Positions 26,164 to 37,540 of a stretch of DNA of 64,000 nucleotides are shown here, piece by piece. The position numbers were made by a program, and so were the translations under genes. The first letter of the stretch is position 1. Every line of letters begins with the position of its first letter. The stretch is from Liolophura sinensis (taxonomy: Eukaryota > Mollusca > Polyplacophora > Chitonida > Chitonidae): assembly GCF_032854445.1 (NCBI RefSeq), contig NW_027018029.1:1-64000 (forward strand). Direction: 5' to 3'. The notes under the pieces are model-generated. The model saw nothing but the letters and a program-made list of their open reading frames with translations. It was not told where the DNA came from and did not search any database.

Positions 26164-27812
26164 GATTTCTCGTCACAAAATACGTCGGATTAGCCTCTTA
26201 CCAGCAGCACTGGAACAGTTTTTCCACTTTTGCATTTTTGCCTGGTCTTTTTGTTAATTGAAATCGGCTACACTGTACTCTGTACAATCGCGACTGGTCA
26301 TTACTATATTCAACTTTTGACTATAAGTTATGTGCCCTTCGGTAGCCCAGAAGACCTCAAATCTTTGGGCTAAGCCCATTTAACTCACCCAGCAATTGCC
26401 TTTCTTCTAAGTGCAAGACAATCTCAATGTCTTTATCTACGTGTAGAAAAACCACACCATTTGTACGTGAAAAACACAAGGTACTTGATACAGTCTGCTG
26501 TAAAAAGCACAACTGACCACAGACCCACATGAATAAGGTGCCAAAAGATGCGGAATTGGGCCATTCATCGGCAGCTGTTAAAAAATTGCAAATATCCCTG
26601 GTTTCCATGGAGTAAGAGCCGTTGCTGGGCACTTGATTATGACATCAATGATTATTGAATTGTCGCTACAGCCAAAAGTATTGGTCGGAGAGCAACGCGG
26701 TTTGCACCATTCGATTTCTCGTCACAAAAATACGTCGGATTAGCCTCTTACCAGCAGCACTGGAACAAATTTTCCACCTTTTGCATTTTGCCTGGTTTTT
26801 TGTTAATTGAAATCGGCTACACTGTACTCTGTACAATCGCGTCTGGTCATTACTATATTCAACTTTTGACTATAAGTTATGTGCCCTTCGGTAGCCCAGA
26901 AGACCTGAAATCTTTGGGCCAAGCCCATTTAACTCACCCAGCAATTGTCTTACTTCTAAGTCCAAGACAATCTCAATGTCTTTATCTACGTGTAGAAAAA
27001 CCAGACCATTTCTACATAAAAAAACACAAGGTACTTGATACAGTCTGCTGTAAAAAGTACAACTAAACACTGACCCACATTTATAAGGTGCCAAAAGATG
27101 CGGAATTGGGCCAGGCATCGGCAGCTGATAAAAAAATTGCAAATATCCCTGGTTTCCTTGGAGTAAGAGCCGTTGCTGTGCACGTGATTATGACATAAAT
27201 GATCATTGAATTGTCGCTACAGCCAAAAGTATTGGTCGGAGAGCAACGCGGTTTGCACCATTCGATTTCTCGTCACAAAATACGTCGGATTAGCCTCTTA
27301 CCAGCAGCACTGGAACAAATTTTCCACCTTTTGCATTTTTGCCTGGTTTTTTGTTAATTGAAATCGGCTACACTGTACTCTGTACAATCGCGACTGGTCA
27401 TTACTATATTCAACTTTTGACTATAAGTTATGTGCCCTTCGGTAGCCCAGAAGACCTGAAATCTTTGGGCTAAGCCCATTTAACTCACCCAGCAATTGCC
27501 TTACTTCTAAGTGCAAGATAATCTCAATGTCTTTATCTACGTGTAGAAAAACCACACCATTTGTACGTGAAAAACACAAGGTACATGATACAGTCTGCTG
27601 TAAAAAGTACAACTGAACACTGACCCACTTCAGTAAGGTGCCAAAAGATGCTTAATTGAGCCAGGCATCGGCAGCTGTTGAGAAATTGCAAATTTCCCTG
27701 GTTTCCATGGAGTAAGAGCCGTTGCTGGGCACGTGATTATGACATAAATGATTATTCAATTGTCGCTACAGCCAAAAGTATTGGTCGGAGAGCAACGCGG
27801 TTTGCACCATTC
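26164..27812. repeat. Three-unit block, copy 1 (second copy at 31109)
   Basis: The block shares private words with 31109-32755 about 4.94 kb away: AAAAAGCACAACTGAC, GGGCACTTGATTATG, ATGATTATTGAATTG, CATTTCTACATAAAA with GCTGATAAAAAAATTGC and TTTCCTTGGAG, and GGTACATGATACAG with GTTGAGAAATTGC. The order of the three units is the same in both copies. Confidence 0.88.
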
Positions 27813-27879
27813 GATTTCTCGTCACAAAATACGTCGGATTAGCCTCTTACCAGCAGCACTGGAACAGTTTTTCCACTTT

Positions 27880-30800
27880 TGCATTTTTGCCTGGTCTTTT
27901 TGTTAATTGAAATCGGCTACACTGTACTCTGTACAATCGCGACTGGTCATTACTATATTCAACTTTTGACTATAAGTTATGTGCCCTTCGGTAGCCCAGA
28001 AGACGTCAAATCTTTGGGCTCAGCCCATTTAACTCACCCAGCAATTGCCTTACTTCTAAGTTCAAGACAATCTCAATGTCTTTATCTACGTGTAGAAAAA
28101 CCACACCATTTGTACGTGAAAAACACAAGGTACTTGATACAGTCTGCTGTAAAAAAGTACAACTGAACACTGACCCACATGAATAGGGTGCCAAAAGATG
28201 CGGAATTGAGCCAGGTATCGGCAGCTGTTGAAAAATTGCAAATTTCCCTGGTTTCCATGGAGTAAGAGCCGTTGCTGTGCACGTGATTATGACATAAATG
28301 ATCATTCAATTGTCACTACAGCCAAAAGTATTGGTCGGAGAGCAACGCGGTTTGCACCATTCGATTTCTCGTCACAAAATACGTCGGACTAGCCTCTTAC
28401 CAGCAGCACTGGAATAATTTTTCCAATTTTGCATTTTTGCCTGGTCTTTTTGTTAATTGAAATCGGCTACACTGTACTCTGTACCATCGCGACTGGTCAT
28501 TACTATATTCAACTTTTGACTATATGTTATGTGCCCTTCGGTAGCCCAGAAGACGTCAAATCTTTGGGCTAAGCCCATTTAACTCACCCAGCAATTGCCT
28601 TACTTCTAAGTGCAAGACAATCTCAATGTCTTTATCTACGTGTAGAAAAACCACACCATTTGTACATAAAAAACACAAGGTACTTGATACAGTCTGCTGT
28701 AAAAAGTACAACTGACCACAGACCCACAAGAATAAGGTGCCAAAAAATGCGGAATTGAGCCAGGTATCGGCAGCTGTTGAAAAATTGCAAATTTCCCTGG
28801 TTTCCATGGAGTAAGAGCCGTTGCTGGGCACGTGATTATGACATAAATGATCATTCAATTGTCGCTACAGGCAAAAGTATTGGTCGGAGAGCAACGCGGA
28901 TTGCACCATTCGATTTCTCGTCACAAAATACGTCGGATTAGCCTCTTACCAGCAGCACTGGAACAAATTTTCCACTTTTGCATTTTTGCCTGGTTTTTTG
29001 TTAATTGAAATCGGCTACACTGTACTCTGTACAATCGCGACTGGTCATTACTATATTCAACTTTTGACTATAAGTTATGTGCCCTTCGGTAGCCCAGAAG
29101 ACCTGAAATCTTTGGGCCAAGCCCATTTAACTCACCCAGCAATTGTCTTACTTCTAAGTCCAAGACAATCTCAATGTCTTTATCTACGTGTAGAAAAACC
29201 ACACAATTTGTACATAAAAAACACAAGGTACTTGATACAGTCTGCTGTAAAAAGTACAACTAAACACTGACTCACATTTATAAGGTGCCAAAAGATGCGG
29301 AATTGGGCCAGGCATCGGCAGCTGTTAAAAAAATTGCAAATATCCCTGGTTTCCATGGAGTAAGAGCCGTTGCTGTGCACGTGATTATGACATCAATGAT
29401 CATTCAATTGTCGCTACAGCCAAAAGTATTAGTCGGAGAGCAACGCGGTTTGCACCATTCGATTTCTCGTCACAAAATACGTCGGATTAGCCTCTTACCA
29501 GCAGCACTGGAACAAATTTTCCACCTTTTGCATTTTTGCCTGGTTTTTTGTTAATTGAAATCGGCTACACTGTACTCTGTACAATCGCGACTGGTCATTA
29601 CTATATTCAACTTTTGACTATAAGTTATGTGCCCTTCGGTAGCCCAGAAGACGTCAAATCTTTGGGCTCAGCCCATTTAACTCACCCAGCAATTGCCTTA
29701 CTTCTAAGTTCAAGACAATCTCAATGTCTTTATCTACGTGTAGAAAAACCACACCATTTGTACGTGAAAAACACAAGGTACTTGATACAGTCTGCTGTAA
29801 AAAAGTACAACTGAACACTGACCCACATGAATAGGGTGCCAAAAGATGCGGAATTGAGCCAGGTATCGGCAGCTGTTGAAAAATTGCAAATTTCCCTGGT
29901 TTCCATGGAGTAAGAGCCGTTGCTGTGCACGTGATTATGACATAAATGATCATTCAATTGTCACTACAGCCAAAAGTATTGGTCGGAGAGCAACGCGGTT
30001 TGCACCATTCGATTTCTCGTCACAAAATACGTCGGACTAGCCTCTTACCAGCAGCACTGGAATAATTTTTCCAATTTTGCATTTTTGCCTGGTCTTTTTG
30101 TTAATTGAAATCGGCTACACTGTACTCTGTACCATCGCGACTGGTCATTACTATATTCAACTTTTGACTATATGTTATGTGCCCTTCGGTAGCCCAGAAG
30201 ACGTCAAATCTTTGGGCTAAGCCCATTTAACTCACCCAGCAATTGCCTTACTTCTAAGTGCAAGACAATCTCAATGTCTTTATCTACGTGTAGAAAAACC
30301 ACACCATTTGTACATAAAAAACACAAGGTACTTGATACAGTCTGCTGTAAAAAGTACAACTGACCACAGACCCACAAGAATAAGGTGCCAAAAAATGCGG
30401 AATTGAGCCAGGTATCGGCAGCTGTTGAAAAATTGCAAATTTCCCTGGTTTCCATGGAGTAAGAGCCGTTGCTGGGCACGTGATTATGACATAAATGATC
30501 ATTCAATTGTCGCTACAGGCAAAAGTATTGGTCGGAGAGCAACGCGGATTGCACCATTCGATTTCTCGTCACAAAATACGTCGGATTAGCCTCTTACCAG
30601 CAGCACTGGAACAAATTTTCCACTTTTGCATTTTTGCCTGGTTTTTTGTTAATTGAAATCGGCTACACTGTACTCTGTACAATCGCGACTGGTCATTACT
30701 ATATTCAACTTTTGACTATAAGTTATGTGCCCTTCGGTAGCCCAGAAGACCTGAAATCTTTGGGCCAAGCCCATTTAACTCACCCAGCAATTGTCTTACT

Positions 30801-31200
30801 TCTAAGTCCAAGACAATCTCAATGTCTTTATCTACGTGTAGAAAAACCACACAATTTGTACATAAAAAACACAAGGTACTTGATACAGTCTGCTGTAAAA
30901 AGTACAACTAAACACTGACTCACATTTATAAGGTGCCAAAAGATGCGGAATTGGGCCAGGCATCGGCAGCTGTTAAAAAAATTGCAAATATCCCTGGTTT
31001 CCATGGAGTAAGAGCCGTTGCTGTGCACGTGATTATGACATCAATGATCATTGAATTGTCGCTACAGCCAAAAGTATTAGTCGGAGAGCAACGCGGTTTG
31101 CACCATTCGATTTCTCGTCACAAAATACGTCGGATTAGCCTCTTACCAGCAGCACTGGAAAAAATTTTCCACCTTTTGCATTTTTGCCTGGTTTTTTGTT
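27880..31200. repeat. 1,648-bp three-unit tandem duplication
   Basis: Unit starts 27813, 28363, 28912 recur at 29461, 30011, 30560, each 1,648 bp later. Shared private marks include AAGTTCAAGACAATC (28058/29706), CGGACTAGCC (28385/30033), GGAATAATTTTTCCAATTTTG, CCCACAAGAATAAGG with CCAAAAAATGCGG, CTACAGGCAAAAG, GACTCACATTTAT (29269/30917) and AGTATTAGTCGG. The unit at 29461 is a hybrid: its T-rich tract (CAAATTTTCCACC) matches 31109, while its middle (GACGTC, AAGTTCAAG) matches 27813. The exchange point therefore lies early in that unit. Copy limits are approximate. Confidence 0.92.
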
Positions 31201-32755
31201 AATTGAAATCGGCTACACTGTACTCTGTACAATCGCGACTGGTCATTACTATATTCAACTTTTGACTATAAGTTATGTGCCCTTCGGTAGCCCAGAAGAC
31301 CTGAAATCTTTGGGCTAAGCCCATTTAACTCACCCAGCAATTGCCTTACTTCTAAGTGCAAGATAATCTCAATGTCTTTATCTACGTGTAGAAAAACCAC
31401 ACCATTTGTACGTGAAAAACACAAGGTACTTGATACAGTCTGCTGTAAAAAGCACAACTGACAACAGACCCACATGAATAAGGTGCCAAAAGATGCGGAA
31501 TTGGGCCATTCATCGGCAGCTGTTAAAAAATTGCAAATATCCCTGGTTTCCATGGAGTAAGAGCCGTTGCTGGGCACTTGATTATGACATCAATGATTAT
31601 TGAATTGTCGCTACAGCCAAAAGTATTGGTCGGAGAGCAACGCGGTTTGCACCATTCGATTTCTCGTCACAAAATACGTCGGATTAGCCTCTTACCAGCA
31701 GCACTGGAACAAATTTTCCACCTTTTGCATTTTGCCTGGTTTTTTGTTAATTGAAATCGGCTACACTGTACTCTGTACAATCGCGACTGGTCATTACTAT
31801 ATTCAACTTTTGACTATAAGTTATGTGCCCTTCGGTAGCCCAGAAGACCTGAAATCTTTGGGCCAAGCCCATTTAACTCACCCAGCAATTGTCTTACTTC
31901 TAAGTCCAAGACAATCTCAATGTCTTTATCTACGTGTAGAAAAACCAGACCATTTCTACATAAAAAACACAAGGTACTTGATACAGTCTGCTGTAAAAAG
32001 TACAACTAAACACTGACCCACATTTATAAGGTGCCAAAAGATCCGGAATTGGGCCAGGCATCGGCAGCTGATAAAAAAATTGCAAATATCCCTGGTTTCC
32101 TTGGAGTAAGAGCCGTTGCTGTGCACGTGATTATGACATAAATGATCATTGAATTGTCGCTACAGCCAACAGTATTGGTCGGAGAGCAACGCGGTTTGCA
32201 CCATTCGATTTCTCGTCACAAAATACGTCGGATTAGCTTCTTACCAGCAGCACTGGAACAAATTTTCCACCTTTTGCATTTTTGCCTGGTTTTTTGTTAA
32301 TTGAAATCGGCTACACTGTACTCTGTACAATCGCGACTGGTCATTACTATATTCAACTTTTGACTATAAGTTATGTGCCCTTCGGTAGCCCAGAAGACCT
32401 GAAATCTTTGGGCTAAGCCCATTTAACTCACCCAGCAATTGCCTTACTTCTAAGTGCAAGATAATTTCAATGTCTTTATCTACGTGTAGAAAAACCACAC
32501 CATTTGTACGTGAAAAACACAAGGTACATGATACAGTCTGCTGTAAAAAGTACAACTGAACACTGACCCACTTCAGTAAGGTGCCAAAAGATGCGGAATT
32601 GAGCCAGGCATCGGCAGCTGTTGAGAAATTGCAAATTTCCCTGGTTTCCATGGAGTAAGAGCCGTTGCTGGGCACGTGATTATGACATAAATGATTATTC
32701 AATTGTCGCTACAGCCAAAAGTATTGGTCGGAGAGCAACGCGGTTTGCACCAATC
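31109..32755. repeat. Three-unit block, copy 2 (first copy at 26164)
   Basis: It has the same three unit classes in the same order as 26164-27812, with a few differences (ACTGACAACAG for ACTGACCACAG, AGATCCGGAATTGG at 32040, GCCAACAGTATT near 32166). The two copies bracket the 1,648-bp duplication. This indicates that the duplication was inserted into, or grew within, an older repeated neighbourhood. Confidence 0.87.
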
Positions 32756-33413
32756 GATTTCTCGTCACAAAATACGTCGGATTAGCCTCTTACCAGCAGC
32801 ACTGGAATAATTTTTCCAATTTTGCATTTTTGCCTGGTCTTTTTGTTAATTGAAATCGGCTACACTGTACTCTGTACCATCGCGACTGGTCATTACTATA
32901 TTCAACTTTTGACTATATGTTATGTGCCCTTCGTTAGCCCAGAAGACGTCAAATCTTTGGGCTAAGCCCATTTAACTCACCCAGCAATTGCCTTACTTCT
33001 AAGTGCAAGACAATCTCAATGTCTTTATCTACGTGTAGAAAAACCACACCATTTGTACATAAAAAACACAAGGTACTTGATACAGTCTGCTGTAAAAAGT
33101 ACAACTGACCACAGACCCACAAGAATAAGGTGCCAAAAGATGCGGAATTGAGCCAGGTATCGGCAGCTGTTGAAAAATTGCAAATTTCCCTGGTTTCCAA
33201 TGAGTAAGAGCCGTTGCTGGGCACGTGATTATGACATAAATGATCATTCAATTGTCGCTACAGGCAAAAGTATTGGTCGGAGAGCAACGCGGATTGCACC
33301 ATTCGATTTCTCGTCACAAAATACGTCGGATTAGCCTCTTACCAGCAGCACTGGAACAAATTTTCCACTTTTGCATTTTTGCCTGGTTTTTTGTTAATTG
33401 AAATCGGCTACAC

Positions 33414-33426
33414 TGTACTCTGTACA
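33414..33426. repeat. Conserved short inverted repeat TGTAC-TCT-GTACA
   Basis: A perfect 5-bp stem with a 3-bp spacer is present in most units. A recurrent variant, ACTATGTACCATCG, breaks the stem in some units (for example 803-820 and 24629-24642), so the dyad is not strictly maintained. No protein partner can be named from sequence. Confidence 0.7.
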
Positions 33427-33650
33427 ATCGCGACTGGTCATTACTATATTCAACTTTTGACTATAAGTTATGTGCCCTTCGGTAGCCCAGAAGACCTCAA
33501 ATCTTTGGGCCAAGCCCATTTAACTCACCCAGCAATTGTCTTACTTCTAAGTCCAAGACAATCTCAATGTCTTTATCTACGTGTAGAAAAACCACACCAT
33601 TTGTACATAAAAAACACAAGGTACTTGATACAGTCTGCTGTAAAAAGTAC

Positions 33651-33678
33651 AACTAAACACTGACCCACATTTATAAGG
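33651..33678. repeat. Three-way variable linker inside each unit (example)
   Basis: At +347 to +374 of the unit, copies carry one of three alternative short sequences: TAAACACTGACCCACATTTA (as here), TGACCACAGACCCACATGAA (for example near 6970) or TGAACACTGACCCACTTCAG (for example near 5333). All are followed by TAAGG. Recombinant forms also exist, such as TGAACACTGACCCACATGAA followed by TAGGG near 28164. The forms do not track the neighbouring T-tract or 8-bp classes strictly, which is expected if short conversion tracts shuffle them. Confidence 0.85.
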
Positions 33679-33767
33679 TGCCAAAAGATGCGGAATTGGG
33701 CCAGGCATCGGCAGCTGTTAAAAAAATTGCAAATATCCCTGGTTTCCATGGAGTAAGAGCCGTTGCT

Positions 33768-33798
33768 GTGCACGTGATTATGACATCAATGATCATTG
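33768..33798. repeat. Palindrome cluster GTGCACGTG and CAATGATCATTG
   Basis: Two palindromes lie 10 bp apart in the unit: overlapping GTGCAC/CACGTG, then a perfect 12-bp CAATGATCATTG. In many units the first reads GGGCACGTG or ACGCACGTG, keeping the CACGTG core, which is the canonical E-box of bHLH factors. The second is often AATGATCATTC, keeping a 10-bp palindrome. Conservation of the cores is seen directly; protein binding is only a possibility. Confidence 0.6.
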
Positions 33799-33853
33799 AA
33801 TTGTCGCTACAGCCAAAAGTATTGGTCGGAGAGCAACGCGGTTTGCACCATTC

Positions 33854-36800
33854 GATTTGTGGTCACAAAATACGTCGGATTAGCCTCTTACCAGCAGCAC
33901 TGGAACAAATTTTCCACCTTTTGCATTTTTGCCTGGTTTTTTGTTAATTGAAATCGGCTACACTGTACTCTGTACAATCGCGACTGGTCATTACTATATT
34001 CAACTTTTGACTATAAGTTATGTGCCCTTCGGTAGCCCAGAAGACCTGAAATCTTTGGGCTAAGCCCATTTAACTCACCCAGCAATTGCCTTACTTCTAA
34101 GTGCAAGATAATCTCAATGTCTTTATCTACGTGTAGAAAAACCACACCATTTGTACGTGAAAAACACAAGGTACTTGATACAGTCTGCTGTAAAAAGTAC
34201 AACTGAACACTGACCCACATTTATAAGGTGCCAAAAGATGCGGAATTGAGCCAGGTATCGGCAGCTATTGAAAAATTGCAAATTTCCCTGGTTTCCGTGG
34301 AGTAAGAGCCGTTGCTGTGCACGTGATTATGACATAAATGATCATTGAATTGTCGCTACAGCCAAAAGTATTGGTCGGAGAGCAACGCGGTTTGCACCAT
34401 TCGATTTCTCGTCACAAAATACGTCGGATTAGCCTCTTACCAGCAGCACTGGAACAAATTTTCCACTTTTGCATTTTTGCCTGGTCTTTTTGTAAATTGA
34501 AATCGGCTACACTGTACTCTGTACAATCGCGACTGGTCATTACTATATTCAACTTTTGACTATAAGTTATGTGCCCTTCGGTAGCCCAGAAGACCTGAAA
34601 TCTTTGGGCTATGCCAATTTAATTAACCCAGCAATTGCCTTACTTCTAAGTGCAAGACAATCTCAATGTCTTTATCTACGTGTAGAAAAACCAGGCCATT
34701 TGTACGTGAAAAACACAAGGTACTTGATACAGTCTGCTGTAAAAAGTACAACTAAACACTGACCCACTTCAGTAAGGTGCCAAAAGATGCGGAATTGAGC
34801 CAGGCATCGGCAGCTGTTAAAAAATTGCAAATTTCCCTGGTTTCCATGGAGTAAGAGCCGTTGCTACGCACGTGATTATGACATCAATGATCATTCAATT
34901 GTCGCTACAGCCAAAAGTATTGGTCGGAGAGCAACGCGGTTTGCACCATTCGATTTCTCGTCACAAAATACGTCGGATTAGCCTCTTACTAGTAGCACTA
35001 GAACAGTTTTTCCACCTTTTGCATTTTTGCCTGGTCTTTTTGTTAATTGAAATCGGCTACACTGTACTCTGTACAATCGCGACTGGTCATTACTATATTC
35101 AACTTTTGACTATAAGTTATGTGCCCTTCGGTAGCCCAGAAGACGTCAAATCTTTGGGCCAAGCCCATTTAACTCACCCAGCAATTGTCTTACTTCTAAG
35201 TCCAAGACAATCTCAATGTCTTTATCTACGTGTAGAAAAACCAGACCATTTGTACATAAAAAACACAAGGTACTTGATACAGTCTGCTGTAAAAAGTACA
35301 ACTAAACACTGACCCACATTTATAAGGTGCCAAAAGATGCGGAATTGGGCCAGGCATCGGCAGCTGTTAAAAAATTGCAAATATCCCTGGTTTCCATGGA
35401 GTAAGAGCCGTTGCTACGCACGTGATTATGACATTAATGATCATTCAATTGTCACTACAGCCAAAAGTATTGGTCGGAGAGCAACGCGGTTTGCACCATT
35501 GGATTTCTCGTCACAAAATACGTCGGATTAGCCTCTTACCAGCAGCACTGGAACAAATTTTCCACCTTTTGCATTTTTGCCTGGTTTTTTTGTTAATTGA
35601 AATCGGCTACACTGTACTCTGTACAATTGCGACTGGTCATTACTATATTCAACTTTGGACTATAAGTTATGTGCCCTTCGGTAGCCCAGAAGACCTGAAA
35701 TCTTTGGGCCAAGCCCATTTAACTCACCCAGCAATTGCCTTACTTTCTTATTTCTAAGTCCAAGACAATCTCAATGTCTTTATCTACGTGTAAAAAAACC
35801 ACACAATTTGTACATAAAATACACAAGGTACTTGATACAGTCTGCTGTAAAAAGTACAACTAAACACTGACCCACATTTATAAGGTACCAAAAGATGCGG
35901 AATTGGGCCAGGCATCGGCAGCTGTTAAAAAATTGCAAATATCCCTGGTTTCCATGGAGTAAGAGCCGTTGCTGTGCACGTAATTATGACATCAATGATC
36001 ATTCAATTGTCACTACAGCCAAAAGTATTGGTCGGAGAGCAACGCGGTTTGCACCATTCGATTTCTCGTCACAAAATACGTCGGATTAGCCTCTTACCAG
36101 CAGCACTGGAACAGTTTTTTCACTTTTGCATTTTTGCCTGGTCTTTTTGTTAATTGAAATCGGCTACACTGTACTCTGTACAATCGCGACTGGTCATTAC
36201 TATATTCAACTTTTGACTATAAGTTATGTGCCCTTCGGTAGCCCAGAAGACGTCAAATCTTTGGGCTAAGCCCATTGAACTCACCCAGCAATTGCCTTAC
36301 TTCTAAGTGCAATACAATCTCAATGTCTTTATCTACGTGTAGAAAAACCACACCATTTGTACGTGAAAAACACAAGGTACTTGATACAGTCTGCTGTAAA
36401 AAGTACAACTGAACACTGACCCACATGAATAAGGTGCCAAAAGATGCGGAATTGAGCCAGGTATCGGCAGCTGTTGAAAAATTGCAAATATCCCTGGTTT
36501 CCATGGAGTAAGAGCCGTTGCTACGCACGTGATTATGACATCAATGATCATTCAATTGTCGCTACAGGCAAAAGTATTGGTCGGAGAGCAACGCGGATTG
36601 CACCATTCGATTTCTCGTCACAAAATACGTCCGATTAGCCTCTTACTAGTAGCATTGGAACAGTTTTTCCACTTTTGCATTTTTGCCTGGTCTTTATGTT
36701 AATTGAAACCGGCTACACTGTACTCTGTACAATCGCGACTGGTCATTACTATATTCAACTTTTGACTATAAGTTATGTGCCCTTCGGTAGCCCAGAAGAC

Positions 36801-37540
36801 CTGAAATCTTTGGGCCAAGCCCATTTAACTCACCCAGCAATTGTCTTTTTTCTAAGTCCAAGACAATCTCAATGTCTTTATCTACGTGTAGAAAAACCAG
36901 ACCATTTCTACATAAAAAACACAAGGTACTTGATACAGTCTGCTGTAAAAAGTACAACTGACCACAGACCCACATGAATAAGGTGCCAAAAGATGCGGAA
37001 TTGGGCCATTCATCGGCAGCTGTTAAAAAATTGCAAATATCCCTGGTTTCCATGGAGTAAGAGCCGTTGCTGGGCACGTGATTATGACATCAATGATCAT
37101 TCAATTGTCGCTACAGCCAAAAGTATTGGTCGGAGAGCAACGCGGTTTGCACCATTCGATTTCTCGTCACAAAATACGTCGGATTAGCCTCTTTCCAGCA
37201 GCACTGGAACAAATTTTCCATCTTTTGCATTTTGCCTGGTTTTTTGTTAATTGAAATCGGCTACACTGTACTCTGTACAATCGCGACTGGTCATTACTAT
37301 ATTCAACTTTTGACTATAAGTTATGTGCCCTTCGGTAGCCCAGAAGACCTGAAATCTTTGGGCCAAGCCCATTTAACTCACCCAGCAATTGTCTTACTTC
37401 TAAGTCCAAGACAATCTCAATGTCTTTATCTACGTGTAGAAAAACCACACCATTTGTACATAAAAAACACAAGGTACTTGATACAGTCTGCTGTAAAAAG
37501 TACAACTAAACACTAACCCACATTTATAAGGTGCCAAAAG
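33854..37540. repeat. Segment with a distant copy at 60871-64000 (copy 1)
   Basis: Unit starts are 33854, 34403, 34952, 35502, 36060, 36609 and 37158. The private pair GCAGCTATTG...TTTCCGTGGAG at 34261-34301 was seen elsewhere only at 61278-61318, exactly 27,017 bp away. The next unit shares the altered CATTTAATT word (here TTTAATTAACCC, there TTTAATTCACCC). Later units pair as 35502/61968 (GGATTTCTCG start), 36060/62525 (GTTTTTTCACTTTTGC), 36609/63074 (AGTAGCATTGGAACAG) and 37158/63624. The unit at 34952 has no partner, so one unit was lost or gained. Confidence 0.85.
36060..37157. repeat. Two-unit tract repeated 5,517 bp downstream (41577)
   Basis: The units at 36060 and 36609 match those at 41577 and 42126. 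Shared marks are GTTTTTTCACTTTTGC, CCCATTGAACTCACC, TACGTCCGATTAGCC, AGTAGCATTGG, TTGTCTTTTTTCTAAG and GGGCCATTCATCGG. Small differences such as GTCTTTATGTTAATTG at 36690 (GTCTTTTTGTTAATTG at 42207) separate the copies. Confidence 0.88.

Larger units (their letters stand above)
23411..27812. repeat. Transition segment where right-half unit classes first appear
   Basis: Unit starts are 23411, 23960, 24517, 25066, 25616, 26164, 26713 and 27264. The first AAACCGGC class is at 23411, the first 8-bp insertion is in the unit at 23960, and the first GGAACAAATTTTCCAC class is at 25616. To the left the T-rich tract reads mostly CAGTTTTTCCACTTTTGC. From here on the two tract types alternate. The units at 26164-27812 reappear at 31109-32755. 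Confidence 0.85.
32756..33853. repeat. Two units related to the 28363-29460 pair
   Basis: The unit at 32756 has the GGAATAATTTTTCCAATTTTG and CCCACAAGAATAAGG marks of 28363 and 30011. The unit at 33305 has the CTACAGGCAAAAG-preceded, GCGGATTGCACC-preceded class of 28912 and 30560. Private changes include CACCAATCGATTTC before 32756, CCTTCGTTAGCCC near 32930 and TTTCCAATGAGTAAG near 33195. This is therefore a third, slightly more diverged copy of the pair. Confidence 0.85.
33305..33853. repeat. Reference 549-bp satellite unit
   Basis: A typical unit chosen to describe the layout; +1 is the G of GATTTCTCG. In order: a CpG-containing start (+1 to +30); a T-rich tract (about +46 to +90); a short inverted repeat TGTAC-TCT-GTACA (+110 to +122); a TATA-like CTATAAG followed by GTGCCCTTCGG (+157 to +179); a GGGC/GCCC dyad (about +203 to +213); a pyrimidine stretch where some copies carry 8 extra bases (about +237 to +247); TCTACGTGTAGA (+272 to +283); an A-rich part (to about +343); a three-way variable linker (+347 to +374); an A-run and CCATGG (+415 to +447); GTGCACGTG (+464 to +472); the 12-bp palindrome CAATGATCATTG (+483 to +494); and a GC-richer tail with CAACGCGG. 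The length divides exactly by three, but every frame is closed by stops within the unit or soon after. Confidence 0.9.

Noticed and set aside
33301-33316. ATTCGATTTCTCG resembling a Pol III B box (GGTTCGANTCC), suggesting SINE ancestry
   Set aside because: Only the TTCGA core fits. The two leading G and the trailing C positions do not, and there is no convincing A box, A-tail or target-site duplication.
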